From an uncultured Bacilli bacterium (lineage in GTDB: Bacteria > Bacillota_I > Bacilli_A > RF39 > UBA660), in NCBI GenBank assembly GCA_910579455.1, contig CAJTUT010000002.1, positions 45,217-109,216 of the forward strand: a stretch of 64,000 nt of DNA, written 5' to 3'. How positions within the stretch are numbered: the first letter of the stretch is position 1; every line of letters begins with the position of its first letter. The notes below the pieces were generated by a model. It did no database searches. It had not been told where the DNA came from and saw nothing but the letters and a program-made list of their open reading frames with translations. The translations under genes were made by a program, and so were the position numbers. Of this stretch, positions 1 to 10,100 are shown piece after piece.

Positions 1-45
1 TTCTGGATGAATTCGTACAAATTTTTTAAATAATTCTTTTGACAT
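1..45 (-). CDS. N-terminus of a YlbD-like protein (partial, runs off window)
   Basis: An ATG at 43-45 on the minus strand is preceded by an AGGTGG ribosome binding site four bases upstream and opens 15 codons, MSKELFKKFVRIHPE, before the window edge. The segment KKFVRIHPE resembles the start of YlbD-type proteins (a putative spore-coat family in Bacilli), which begin with K-FV--HP-L. Only the N-terminus is visible, so the family call is tentative; the reading frame and start are better supported than the name. It would lie downstream of parC. Confidence 0.4.
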   Translation of the reverse strand, partial: MSKELFKKFVRIHPE

Positions 46-69
46 ATAACCACCTAATAATATATATGA

Positions 70-97
70 TAAAAAAATAAGTAAATACCTACTTATT
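70..97 (-). terminator. Rho-independent terminator after parC
   Basis: An 8-bp perfect inverted repeat (AATAAGTA at 76-83 and TACTTATT at 90-97) is followed on the minus strand by a run of seven T. It lies about 150 bp after the parC stop and just before the start of the gene at 45. The stem is AT-rich, so termination may be partial. Confidence 0.5.
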
Positions 98-244
98 CTT
101 TTTATTTTGATGGATATCTTCTATAGATTCGATTTTCTTTCAAAAAACACTCATCACATTTTTATTGGAATTTTCATTAATAGAAAATCCTAAAAACCTA
201 AAACTATCAAATAGGTTGGAATACGAGCAAATATATTGTATTCT

Positions 245-2797
245 CTACTCTTTCTTTAAAAAGTCATCTATTGTCATTAAGCGATCATCAATTTCTTCTA
301 CTGAAATCTGATCCTTTTTTAACTTTATCTCCGCCCTTGAAGAATTCTTTTCCTCCTGAGGTGCAAATTGTTCTTCCCCTACTAATTCACTGACAATAAA
401 AGCATCACTTATTTCTTTTTTAAAAATTTGACTACCTGTTGAGTAACGGTCTAGTATTGGTAATTCTGTCATTTTTAATGTTTTAATCTCCTCGCCTTTA
501 ATCCCTAAATATTTTTTAGAATCTACAACAAATGTCTTAACAATAGAGTATGGATTGGTCTTAACTTCACGAATTGTTAATAATCCACGGCGAGCTCTAG
601 TAGAAATTGGAAATTCATTAAGTCTTACCCTTTTACCTGTTCCTTTATCGGTAATAATCGTAATAAATTCTTCAGAATCATAACTAAAGTTATTCATAGA
701 AACTATTCTCTCATCTTTTAGCCTCATTGATTTTACACCACTTGCTTTCACTCCTACTATTGGGATTTCTTCTACTAAGAAACTCAAACCATATCCAGTA
801 TTGGTAGTCAGAAATACAGCATCACCATCTTCTCTCATCGCCGCAATTAGTAGATCATCTTCTTTTAACTTCATACAAGAAGCTGGTTTTGAATACCTAC
901 TAAGTTTAAAATCACAAATCTTACTTCTTTTTATCATTCCATTTTGGGTGGCTATTATAATATTATTTTCTCTATCAAATGAATAAATAGGGATTGCTGA
1001 TACTACATATTCTTCTGGTGAAATCGGAGTTAAATTTGAAATATGTTTTCCCATATCTTTCCACTTAATATCAAAAATCATATGTACTGGAATATATAAA
1101 TAATTCCCTAAAGATGTAAACACTAATAAAGTGTGAATTGTTGACATTTCATATTGTCCAATAATATAATCATTTTCCTTTAGAGCTGGTAAACCCTCAC
1201 TACTTGCTTGATAGCTTCTAAGACTAGTCCTTTTAATATATCCATCTTTTGTAACCATCACAATCACATCTTCTTTAGGAATCATGACTGTAGTATCAAT
1301 TTTAATTTCTGTAATTTCCTCTTTAATATCTGTAATTCGGTCTACTCCAAAATTTTTCTTTACATCCTTTAACTCTTTTTTCATAACTCCCTTTAAAACT
1401 TCAGTATCCCCTAAAATGGCTGTTAATCCCTCAATAATTTTTTTCAGTTTTTCCATTTCACTTTCTAATTCTACTACATCGGTATTAGTCAAACGATAAA
1501 GTTGTAACATAACAATAGCCTCAGCCTGACGTTCTGAAAAATCAAATTCCTTTACTAAATTTAGTTTGGCATCATTTTTATTTTTAGATGAACGAATTAC
1601 TTTAATTACCTCATCCAAAATAGAAATACATTTAATTAATCCCTCTACAATATGAAGGCGTGCTTTGGCATGATTTAAATCAAACTCAGTTCTTCTAGTG
1701 ATTACTTGCCTTTGATGAGCAATAAAAGCATCTAAAGAGGCACATAGCCCAAGAAGCTTAGGTCTTTTATTAACAATAGATACCATATTAAAATTATAAC
1801 TGATTTGCATATCTGTATTTTTCAATAAATAATTAATAATAAGTTCTTCATTGGCTCCCTTTTTTAAATCAATTACAATACGTACATCACTAGCGGATTC
1901 ATCTCTAACTTCTAAGATACCATCGATTTTCTTATCAATTCTAATATCATCTATTTTCTTAACCATTTGAGCTTTATTAGATTCAAATGGAATCTCTGTA
2001 ATAATAATAGAAGTCTTACCCTGTATTTTCTCTGTACTATAACGACTTCTAATAACAATACGACCTCGTCCAGTTTCGTAAGCATTTCGAATTCCATCAA
2101 GGCCCTCAACAATCCCACCAGTTGGAAAATCAGGTCCTTTTACGTATTTCATTAATGTATCCAGGCTACAATTAGGAGTATCAATTCTATGAATGGTAGC
2201 ATCAATTACTTCTGATAAATTATGGGGAGGAATATTGGTAGCATATCCTGCCGAAATTCCTTGAGCACCATAAACAAGAAGTGCCGGAAACCTCGCAGGT
2301 AAAACGGTAGGCTCTACTGTAGTATCATCAAAGTTTGGTGCAAACTCAATCGTATTTTTATCAATATCACGAAGCATTTCATTACTGATTTGAGAAAGTC
2401 TTGCCTCAGTATAACGATAAGCAGCTGGACTATCCCCATCAATAGAACCATTGTTACCATGCATATCAATATAAGGAGTTCTAGTCTTCCAAGATTGACT
2501 CATTCTAACCATCGCATCATAAATAGAGGTATCTCCATGGGGATGATAATTCCCAATAACATCCCCAACTGTTTTAGCACTTTTACGATATCCTCTATCA
2601 AAAGTATTTTTCTCCTTATACATAGAATATAAAATACGACGTTGCACAGGTTTTAAACCATCCCTTGCATCAGGAATTGCACGATCTTGAATAATGTATT
2701 TAGAGTAGCTTCCAAAACGTTCTCCCATAATATCTTCTAATGTATAATCAAATATTTTCTCTATTACTTCTTGTGTTTCTGTTTTTTTTCTTGACAT
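245..2797 (-). CDS. parC: DNA topoisomerase IV subunit A
   Basis: ParC is the DNA-cleaving subunit of topoisomerase IV, which decatenates daughter chromosomes as a ParC2ParE2 complex in the cytoplasm. Visible features from N to C: the quinolone-pocket motif YHPHGDTSIYDAM at about residues 84-96, the catalytic tyrosine in AAYRYTEAR (about residue 129), the GAQGISAGYATNIPPHNL segment, a coiled-coil arm, and a C-terminal beta-pinwheel-like region with repeats. I start at the ATG at 2797, because a GTG nine bases upstream overlaps the AGGTGA ribosome binding site; this gives 850 residues, a usual length. The subunit is ParC rather than GyrA by its partner parE just upstream. The classical Ser80/Glu84 positions are Thr and Asp here. 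Confidence 0.95.
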   Translation of the reverse strand: MSRKKTETQEVIEKIFDYTLEDIMGERFGSYSKYIIQDRAIPDARDGLKPVQRRILYSMYKEKNTFDRGYRKSAKTVGDVIGNYHPHGDTSIYDAMVRMSQSWKTRTPYIDMHGNNGSIDGDSPAAYRYTEARLSQISNEMLRDIDKNTIEFAPNFDDTTVEPTVLPARFPALLVYGAQGISAGYATNIPPHNLSEVIDATIHRIDTPNCSLDTLMKYVKGPDFPTGGIVEGLDGIRNAYETGRGRIVIRSRYSTEKIQGKTSIIITEIPFESNKAQMVKKIDDIRIDKKIDGILEVRDESASDVRIVIDLKKGANEELIINYLLKNTDMQISYNFNMVSIVNKRPKLLGLCASLDAFIAHQRQVITRRTEFDLNHAKARLHIVEGLIKCISILDEVIKVIRSSKNKNDAKLNLVKEFDFSERQAEAIVMLQLYRLTNTDVVELESEMEKLKKIIEGLTAILGDTEVLKGVMKKELKDVKKNFGVDRITDIKEEITEIKIDTTVMIPKEDVIVMVTKDGYIKRTSLRSYQASSEGLPALKENDYIIGQYEMSTIHTLLVFTSLGNYLYIPVHMIFDIKWKDMGKHISNLTPISPEEYVVSAIPIYSFDRENNIIIATQNGMIKRSKICDFKLSRYSKPASCMKLKEDDLLIAAMREDGDAVFLTTNTGYGLSFLVEEIPIVGVKASGVKSMRLKDERIVSMNNFSYDSEEFITIITDKGTGKRVRLNEFPISTRARRGLLTIREVKTNPYSIVKTFVVDSKKYLGIKGEEIKTLKMTELPILDRYSTGSQIFKKEISDAFIVSELVGEEQFAPQEEKNSSRAEIKLKKDQISVEEIDDRLMTIDDFLKKE

Positions 2798-2837
2798 ATC
2801 AATCACCTAATTTCATTTTTATCTTCGCCTTAATGTA

Positions 2838-3279
2838 TTATATCTCATACCTTTTTATTCTTTGTTTTGTTTTTTCATAGCTTCCATCCTGATATTGTTC
2901 AAAAATCGAACTATATATTTGATGACTTCTTATAGAAACAGTATGGTAGCTATTGCTATACCTTTGTTCAATCACTTTATCTATTTGCCAATTCATTTGA
3001 TTTTTTAAAGAATTTGTATTAAAGAATATGGCATCTAATATATTCATATACTTTTTACCATTTATCGTACCTACCTTATTAATTGCACAAAATAAAAAGT
3101 TATTCGTTAATTCAAAATTACATATAAGCTCATCAATCAACAAACCATCTATATATTCAAAAGGAATCAAACTAAATCTACCTTATTTTAGGACTAGCAT
3201 CCTCAACTGATTCAAATGAATCAGCTGGCTTTACAATATAAAAATCGATTGCTGGAATAATATAAGTATTCTCCTTCAT
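2838..3279 (-). pseudogene. Small unknown gene between parE and parC, interrupted by a frameshift
   Basis: An ATG at 3279, with AGGGG seven bases upstream and 11 bp after the parE stop, opens a 33-codon frame (MKENTYIIPAIDFYIVKP...) that ends in TAG at 3178-3180. Skipping one base near CCTAAAATAAGG joins it to a second frame running to 2838 (…GRFSLIPFEYIDGLLIDEL…YEI). The combined product would be about 146 residues. The second frame has no good start of its own, so I read this as one gene broken by a one-base indel, a sequencing error, or programmed slippage. I do not recognise the family. It would be co-transcribed with parE and parC. Confidence 0.6.
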
Positions 3280-3289
3280 ATAACATCCC

Positions 3290-5191
3290 CTATATCTGAT
3301 AATCATCTTCTAGAGTAAATTCTACATTCTCATCAATCCATTCCTTACGAGGGGGAACATCATCTCCCATTAAAACAGAGACACGTTTTTCTGCTAATTG
3401 TGCATCCTCAATATTTACCCTAATTAGCGTTCTAGAGCCAGGTTGCATAGTCGTCTCACATAGTTGATCTGCATTCATCTCACCTAATCCCTTATATCGT
3501 TGAATATCACATTTTCTACCTTTAGATTTTTCTTTCATTTCTTCCACTGTATAAGCATATTCTACCTGTTTTCCACATTGGATTTTAAAAAGTGGTGGTA
3601 GGGCAACAAAAAGGCGACCAGCCTCTATTAATGGTTTCATATAACGATAAAAGAATGTTAAAAGTAAGCACTGAATATGTCCTCCGTCTTCATCTGCATC
3701 GCTCATGATAATAACTTTAGAGTATTCGCAATCTTCAATTGAAAAATTTTGACCATAACCTGCACCAATTGTATAAATCATCGTATTAATCTCTTCATTC
3801 TTCAAAATGTCTTCCTCTTTAGTTTTTTCTGTATTTAAGACTTTACCGCGTAAAGGAAGAATTGCCTGGTACTTACGATTTCTTCCTTGTTTTGCAGAAC
3901 CACCTGCAGAGTCTCCCTCTACCAAAAACAATTCTTTTTTTGTTTTATCTTTACTTCCAGCTGGAGCAAGTTTGCCAGATAAACTTCTCTCCTTTGAATT
4001 TCTTTTGCTTCCTTTCCGTGCCTCTTCTCTTGCTTTTCTAGCTGCCTCCCGTGCAATTTTACTTTTCAAGGATTTATTAATAATCTCTGTTGCAATTACT
4101 TTATTTTCTTCTAAAAATACTTTCATTTGCTCAGTAACAATAGAATCTACCGCAACTCTTGCCTGAGGCGTTCCAAGTTTTCCCTTTGTTTGACCCTCAA
4201 ATTGAAGAAGTGACTCAGGTATCTTTAAACTAATCACTGCAGTCAATCCTTCTCTAACATCACTACCCTCCAGTGATTTTTCTTTGCCCTTAATAAAACC
4301 ATTACTTTTTGCATAATCATTAAAGACACGGGTTAAAGCTGTTTTAAATCCAACCTCATGACTTCCACCATCTATAGTTTTAACATTATTAACAAAACTT
4401 ACGATATTTTCAGAATAAGTATCCGTATACTGCATAGAAATCTCTACTTCAATTTTATCCTTTGTACCACCAATAGATAATACCTTATGAAGTACGTTTT
4501 TTCCATGATTTAAATCCTCTACAAACTCTTCAATCCCTCTTTCATAGCAAAATTTTGCTTTTCTTTCATCTTCCTCATCAATAACCTCTATTGTAATTCC
4601 TTTTAATAAAAAGGCAGACTCTTGCATCCTTTCACATATCGTTGTAAAGGAAAAATTAGTAGAAGAAAAAATATCAGAATCTGGTAAAAATCTAACTGTA
4701 GTACCGCTTTTATTTGTACTCCCTATTTTTTTAAGAGGTACAGAGACTGTTCCACCATTTTCAAATCGAATATAGTACTCTTCTTTATTATGTTTAATAG
4801 TTACTTCCATCCATTTGGATAAAGCGTTAACGACACTAGAACCAACTCCATGTAAACCTCCAGACACTTTATAGCCATCTGATTCAAATTTACCGCCTGC
4901 ATGTAATACAGTAAATATAACTTCTGGAGTAGACTTACCAGATGCATGCATTCCCGTAGGAACCCCACGTCCATGATCCTCTACACTAACACTTTTATCA
5001 GAATGAATTATAATTTTAATATAATCTCCAAAACCATTAATTGCTTCATCTACAGAATTATCAACAATTTCCCAAATCAAATGATGGAGTCCTCTTTTAT
5101 CAGTAGAACCAATATACATTCCGGGACGCTTTCTCACTGCTTCTAATCCCTCTAGTATTTTAATCGATGAATCATCATACTTTAACGACAT
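3290..5191 (-). CDS. parE: DNA topoisomerase IV subunit B
   Basis: ParE is the ATPase subunit of topoisomerase IV. The GHKL ATPase site is visible: EIVDNSVDEA at residues 41-50 (catalytic Glu41, Mg-binding Asn45), DHGRGVP and GLHGVGSSVVNALS. The TOPRIM domain has LVEGDSAGGSAKQGR and SDADEDGGHI, and the C-terminus has RYKGLGEMN. The ATG at 5191 is preceded by GGTGAT at normal spacing; an upstream extension in the same frame has no such site. The length, 633 residues, is typical and there is no GyrB-type insertion. It is first in an operon with an interrupted small gene and parC, transcribed from the promoter at 5220-5248. Confidence 0.95.
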   Translation of the reverse strand: MSLKYDDSSIKILEGLEAVRKRPGMYIGSTDKRGLHHLIWEIVDNSVDEAINGFGDYIKIIIHSDKSVSVEDHGRGVPTGMHASGKSTPEVIFTVLHAGGKFESDGYKVSGGLHGVGSSVVNALSKWMEVTIKHNKEEYYIRFENGGTVSVPLKKIGSTNKSGTTVRFLPDSDIFSSTNFSFTTICERMQESAFLLKGITIEVIDEEDERKAKFCYERGIEEFVEDLNHGKNVLHKVLSIGGTKDKIEVEISMQYTDTYSENIVSFVNNVKTIDGGSHEVGFKTALTRVFNDYAKSNGFIKGKEKSLEGSDVREGLTAVISLKIPESLLQFEGQTKGKLGTPQARVAVDSIVTEQMKVFLEENKVIATEIINKSLKSKIAREAARKAREEARKGSKRNSKERSLSGKLAPAGSKDKTKKELFLVEGDSAGGSAKQGRNRKYQAILPLRGKVLNTEKTKEEDILKNEEINTMIYTIGAGYGQNFSIEDCEYSKVIIMSDADEDGGHIQCLLLTFFYRYMKPLIEAGRLFVALPPLFKIQCGKQVEYAYTVEEMKEKSKGRKCDIQRYKGLGEMNADQLCETTMQPGSRTLIRVNIEDAQLAEKRVSVLMGDDVPPRKEWIDENVEFTLEDDYQI

Positions 5192-5219
5192 TTTATTATC
5201 ACCATTACTTTCCACAATA

Positions 5220-5248
5220 ATTATACAAAAAAAATAGTCAAACATCAA
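5220..5248 (-). promoter_or_regulatory. parE-parC promoter
   Basis: On the minus strand, -35 TTGATG (5243-5248) and -10 TATAAT (5220-5225) are separated by exactly 17 bp. The start codon is about 28 bp downstream of the -10 box. Confidence 0.75.
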
Positions 5249-5260
5249 ATTATTTGACTA
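5235..5260. repeat. Inverted repeat over the parE promoter, candidate operator
   Basis: TAGTCAAA (5235-5242) and TTTGACTA (5253-5260) form a perfect 8-bp inverted repeat with a 10-bp centre that covers the -35 box and part of the spacer of the parE promoter. A related half site (TTTTGAC) follows just upstream. No regulator is assigned. Confidence 0.5.
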
Positions 5261-5410
5261 CTTTTGACATCGACTACTCCTATTTTTGCCAGTTATGCTC
5301 TTCTTTAAAAGGGATTTAAAATACTTTTTATAAATTATGCTTTCAAAATTTCATAAAAATTTGCTATACTTAAGCACCTACCGTTTAAGGTAATAATACA
5401 CTATATAATT

Positions 5411-6331
5411 TTAAACCACATTAACACTTCTTACTGAGGTACCTGTATTCCCATCGCTATCAGTTACCTTATAATATATATAATAAGTACCTAGTCTTGT
5501 TGTATCAATTCTATCTATTTTCTCTAAAGCACCATTATTAGAATAATAATACGTCATAATAATAGAAGAAGTAGGAATTTTATCCTTATCATCTACTACC
5601 TTACTTACCCCTGCATCTATATAATTAGTTCCATGTTCAACATTAACACTAGACTCTCCATTTAATACAATAACTGGTGTAGTACCATCTACAATATCTT
5701 GTTCCTTTACATTATCTTGAACAGCACTCACAACAATTCTAGCAGCAAAAGTTTTTCCCTGAACACTATTGTCAGCATCTTCTGTCAACCACATTTTTAA
5801 TTCGTAGTCAATTTTATCATTTCCAGATTCTGCACTCAAACTACCACTATCCAAAAGCAGACTATCTGAAAGATACCTAGCATCAGACCAATTGCTATCT
5901 CCTAATTTTAGACTATATCGAATATATTTTCTATCTAGGGTTTTCTCATTAACAGCCATTTCTTCTAAACTAACATTATATTTAGCATTCACATCACCTG
6001 TATTCTTAATTGTAAAATGATAACTATCTGTAGCCATTCCTTCACTATCACTCATAGGTGCTAAATTAGACATATGAATTTCTTTTCCGTCTTCAAATTT
6101 CACCTTAAAAGTTCCTGCTACAATTTCTGTTTCTTTTTTACTATCGACAGAAAAACGGAAAAATGCATAGCTTGTTCCTATTACAGACATCAATAAAAAA
6201 GCTGCTAAAACAATAATTTTTGTTATTTCTCTTCTATTTTTCTGATGTAAATTATCATTATTTAATTCTACTGTTCTAAAATGATCTCCTACTTTTCCCT
6301 TTTTAAACTGTCTTTTCTTCTTACGATCCAT
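5411..6331 (-). CDS. TasA/camelysin-like exported protein with a C-terminal Ig-like (DUF5011-type) domain
   Basis: The 306-residue product has a basic cytosolic N-terminus of about 37 residues containing FRTVELNNDNL, a membrane segment at about 39-58 (IIVLAAFLLMSVIGTSYAFF), a TasA/CalY-like beta domain beginning VAGTFKVKFEDG (about 70-210), and an Ig-like domain with VIVLNGESSVNVEHGTNYID. The G-TSYAFF end of the hydrophobic stretch resembles SipW-cognate signal peptides of biofilm-fibre proteins. No LPXTG motif is present. The ATG at 6331 sits eight bases after AAGGTG; the GTG nine bases further upstream overlaps that site. Its first 210 residues closely match those of the giant protein at 7158-15332. 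A matrix or surface-fibre role is inferred. Confidence 0.75.
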   Translation of the reverse strand: MDRKKKRQFKKGKVGDHFRTVELNNDNLHQKNRREITKIIVLAAFLLMSVIGTSYAFFRFSVDSKKETEIVAGTFKVKFEDGKEIHMSNLAPMSDSEGMATDSYHFTIKNTGDVNAKYNVSLEEMAVNEKTLDRKYIRYSLKLGDSNWSDARYLSDSLLLDSGSLSAESGNDKIDYELKMWLTEDADNSVQGKTFAARIVVSAVQDNVKEQDIVDGTTPVIVLNGESSVNVEHGTNYIDAGVSKVVDDKDKIPTSSIIMTYYYSNNGALEKIDRIDTTRLGTYYIYYKVTDSDGNTGTSVRSVNVV

Positions 6332-6369
6332 GAATCTCACACCTTACATTTACAATTATTCTAATTACC

Positions 6370-6379
6370 ATTCTACAAT
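6370..6379 (-). promoter_or_regulatory. Promoter (-10) of the TasA-like gene
   Basis: The minus strand shows TATTGTAGAATGGTAAT with the -10 box TAGAAT at 6370-6375, 39 bases before the start codon. The same stretch occurs upstream of the giant surface gene at the same distance, which supports both as related promoters. The -35 region is poor. Confidence 0.5.
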
Positions 6380-6408
6380 ACTTTTAAAAAATAATAAAGA
6401 GAAACAGC

Positions 6409-6435
6409 AAAAAAAGTAGTAACTTTACTTACTAC
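6409..6435 (-). terminator. Terminator of the giant-surface-protein operon
   Basis: GTAGTAA (6416-6422) and TTACTAC (6429-6435) form a 7-bp stem, followed on the minus strand by TTTTTTT. It overlaps the stop codon of the membrane protein gene ending at 6425. Confidence 0.7.
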
Positions 6436-7147
6436 CTTCCCTAGAAAAAACTAAAATATTATTTTTATAAATCTTATATCGAACTTTAACCGTTCCAATA
6501 TTCGTTCCAAATTTTACTATATTTTTATTAGTTAAATACTTTTCGATATTTTTTCTATTACTATCCCCTCTCAAATAATCATTAATATTCTTTACTGCTG
6601 ATTCATCCTTTTTATCCATATAAAAATTTAATACTTCATGCGGATTCTTCACTTTATATTGGTTATAAATAACTTCATAGGTATTCCTACCTTTCTTTTT
6701 CATTTTTTTTATATCATATTTTATTAAAGGAATTTCTGCTATAACAGAAGAGGATAGATCATCTGTTGTTATAATATACTCATCAGTAGTTGGATTATAC
6801 GTTATATATTGCTCTATCATATATGAGGTAATCCCTACTTCCTGTATTTGTTTTTTATTTACATTCAGATCAAAATGACGATTTATAAATTCTACTATTT
6901 CCTCTACCCCCACATTATTTTTGTGATATTCGTTTTTGTAATAAACAACAGTATAACATATATAGTGATCTAAATCATTTTTCTCTAAAACATTCATATA
7001 TGTCATCATTCTATCGCTATACTTTTTAATAGTAAATTTCTCTAAATCGGACATTCTAAATCGATTAAGTATTAATAGGGATAATAGTAATATAATTATC
7101 CCTATCATAACATATTTAATTTTAATTATTCTTTTTATTTTCTCCAT
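6425..7147 (-). CDS. Membrane-anchored protein of unknown function in the surface-protein operon
   Basis: I do not recognise this 240-residue protein. It has a basic N-terminus and one membrane segment at about residues 13-28 (VMIGIIILLLSLLILN), then an extracytoplasmic domain of mixed alpha/beta character rich in Lys, Asn and Tyr. There is no lipobox. It starts 10 bp after the stop of the giant surface gene and ends at a terminator, so it belongs to that operon. Its job may be assembly, anchoring or sensing for the surface protein, but this is inferred only from position. Confidence 0.6.
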   Translation of the reverse strand: MEKIKRIIKIKYVMIGIIILLLSLLILNRFRMSDLEKFTIKKYSDRMMTYMNVLEKNDLDHYICYTVVYYKNEYHKNNVGVEEIVEFINRHFDLNVNKKQIQEVGITSYMIEQYITYNPTTDEYIITTDDLSSSVIAEIPLIKYDIKKMKKKGRNTYEVIYNQYKVKNPHEVLNFYMDKKDESAVKNINDYLRGDSNRKNIEKYLTNKNIVKFGTNIGTVKVRYKIYKNNILVFSREGSK

Positions 7148-7157
7148 AGACTATCTC

Positions 7158-10100
7158 CTACTCCATAAATTCTAGAATACAATACTCATATCCTGTTTCT
7201 TCGTCAGTATAAAATCTTACTTCATATCCTGGTTCTACCTCAGTTGTAGTCTCTGGTTTTGCATTTGTTGAACCGATGATCCTTCCATCATAATATTTAA
7301 ATATACCATTCCCTTTTATTACACCAATTCCTGTTACTGTAGCAGTTGCTTGTATTAGTGGATTTTCTATTGAGACATTAGCATAATTAGTACCAGATCC
7401 ATCCTTTATCCCCATTATAACAGTACCACTATCTATGTAAATACCGTAAGCCATTCTACCATGAACATCGATTCTTCCACTTTCTAGTTTTATGTTAGAA
7501 TCACTATTCGATGAGTATATACCTGCTGAGGTAATATTACGACCACTAAATACATTTGTGTTTTCCCTCAAATAAATATTCGTATTTTTTAACGTTAAAT
7601 TGGCAGCTGCTTGTGTAGATATACCATAATTACTAGTAAAGTTTTCTATATTAAAATCTGTATTTTCTATATTAATATTAGAATTATCATTTATTACAAT
7701 AGCTGTTGCATCAGCCGAATTTACTGTAGTATTAGATGTAATAGCTACATTTTTTATAGATGCATCAGAACTCAATACTATACCCACATATTGAGTGATG
7801 TCACCATCACTTGATATCGAACCACCCTCTATATTTAGTTGACCTTTTCGATGACGTATTATTGGATCACTATCACTAGTACGATAGCTATATATAATAT
7901 TTGTATTAAGCAAATTTAATATAGCATTTTGATTATTATTATCGATAGTAGAGTACATAGTTCCCCCTTGGATTGTTAATTCTCCACTATTATTTACGAT
8001 ATCTCTATATCCAAAATAATAACCAGATACACGATAAGTATTATTCCGTAAAAGGGCTTCATGATCTTCAGAAGTTTGGTTATAAAATAGATAACCACCA
8101 GTTTTCTTATCACTTTTATTTAATGTTGAGTTGCTTATCTTACAATTTGAATAATTATATATTCCCGATGATATTACATCTAAAGTTATATCATTCGCTA
8201 CTAGATTTGCCCCTGCATAATTATGAATTCCTGAATATCCTTTAAATGATGTGCCATTAGCCTCTATACTTGCATTAGCAAAATTAGTAATTAGATAATA
8301 ATTCGTCGTTAAATTTTCTAATAAAATATCCTCCAAAACTAAATTTCCTTTATTCGAAATGATAATTGAATTTGTACTAATACTTAACTTTCCTTGATCT
8401 GCATTATCCCTTATAGATAATGTTCCTTCATTCATTATTGCCTGATTTAGTCTTAGATGATGCCCGTTTAAATCTAATGTAATATTTTTTCCAGCAGTAT
8501 TAACTTCCTCAAATACCTTAGAATCTTTAATAATCGTCAACGTATCTCCATTCTGAGATTCTAGTACAGCTGTTTTTAAACTCTTATATTGCATCTCGCC
8601 ATTTTGAACAAAATATTCTGTTGCTTTTAATGTATTTCTATGATACATGACCTCGTCAATAATTTGAGTATCATCATCAATTACATAATCATTTGGTATT
8701 TTAGAAATTGCCCCATAGTATCCAGCTATTTGCCCAGATAAAGCACCATCATAGAATGATATAGTTCCATTACCTCCATTATATAGTCCATATTGTTCTC
8801 CTATTACTTCTGGACTTTTCGTACTTACTTCATCATCCTTATTTCCTAACACCAAATTTGCATTATTTTTTGTTTCTATTCCATATGTTTTTCCTACAAT
8901 TTTTCCTCCATATACATTTAAGTTTCCATTATTCATGATGATACCATCTCCCGATTGTCCTGTTATGGTTCCTTGATATATATTAATTGTGGCACTAGCA
9001 CTTGAACTTACAAAAATTCCTTCAGAACCAGAGATTTCTCCATTATAAATATCTAGAGTTCCTCCATTTACAGTTATACGATTACTTATGTTTGGAACCT
9101 TTGTTGCATCTTCTGGATCTCCTATTACTGTATTTCCATAACTACTAATTGATCCATAGCTTCCACTTTTTATTGTTATGTTTGCTCGTTCATGTGCTGA
9201 AGGATTTACCCTATAAATATTTGAATTCTCTATTGTCACATTTGCATTATTGCTAGCTGTAACTCCACCTCTATCAATTTCTACTCCTGTAATATTGACT
9301 GTTTTACCTGTTGCTATAGAAATAGTCGTGTCATGTTTACTATAAGAACTATAACTACCTCCTGTAATATCTATATCAGTTGCAATATACAATACTCTAG
9401 CACCATTGGCTGCACTATACGTTCCTCCTGTAATTTTTCCTTTTCCTGATAGATAAATTACACTTGCTCTTTCTGTTGTTTTTATCGTTCCTGAATTTAC
9501 TGTTAAATCATTTGTTGACTTGATTGCATATTCACCACTTACTACTGATGTGTTAGTATAGGATCCTGTAGCTTCTACACTACTATCTAATATTCTCAAT
9601 TTTCCTTCATTTGTAATCATTTTTGAGTTTACAAGTTGCTTTCCACCCAAATCGATGGTTATTTCTTTTCCATTTGGTATTAATACTTCTTCTGCTATTG
9701 ATACAGACTCAATTACTTCTATAGTACCTTCTGTATCTATCGCATCAAGGGCTTTCTTGAAAGTATTATACTCTTCATCTCCTACCTTTAAGAAGTTTGT
9801 CATTTTTCCTAAATATGATGTGCTATATAGGATTCCATCGACAGTTTCTTCACCTGTTTCTATACCATATCCATCAAGAAGTGTCGTAATTACTCCTGCA
9901 TGTCCTGCAGTTGTTCCTTTTAATATTCCGTCATAGAATGATATAGTTCCATTACCTCCACTATATAGTCCATATTGTTCTCCTATTACTTCTGGACTTT
10001 TCGTACTTACTTCATCATCCTTATTTCCTAACACCAAATTTGCATTATTTTTTGTTTCTATTCCATATGTTTTTCCTACAATTTTTCCTCCATATACATT

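Noticed and set aside
5355..5375. Plus-strand extended -10 (TTGCTATACT) upstream of parE
   Set aside because: No plus-strand gene follows; the region is the leader side of minus-strand genes.
7158..7300. LPXTG sortase anchor at the end of the giant protein
   Set aside because: The C-terminus (…ETGYEYCILEFME) has no LPXTG, no hydrophobic stretch and no basic tail.
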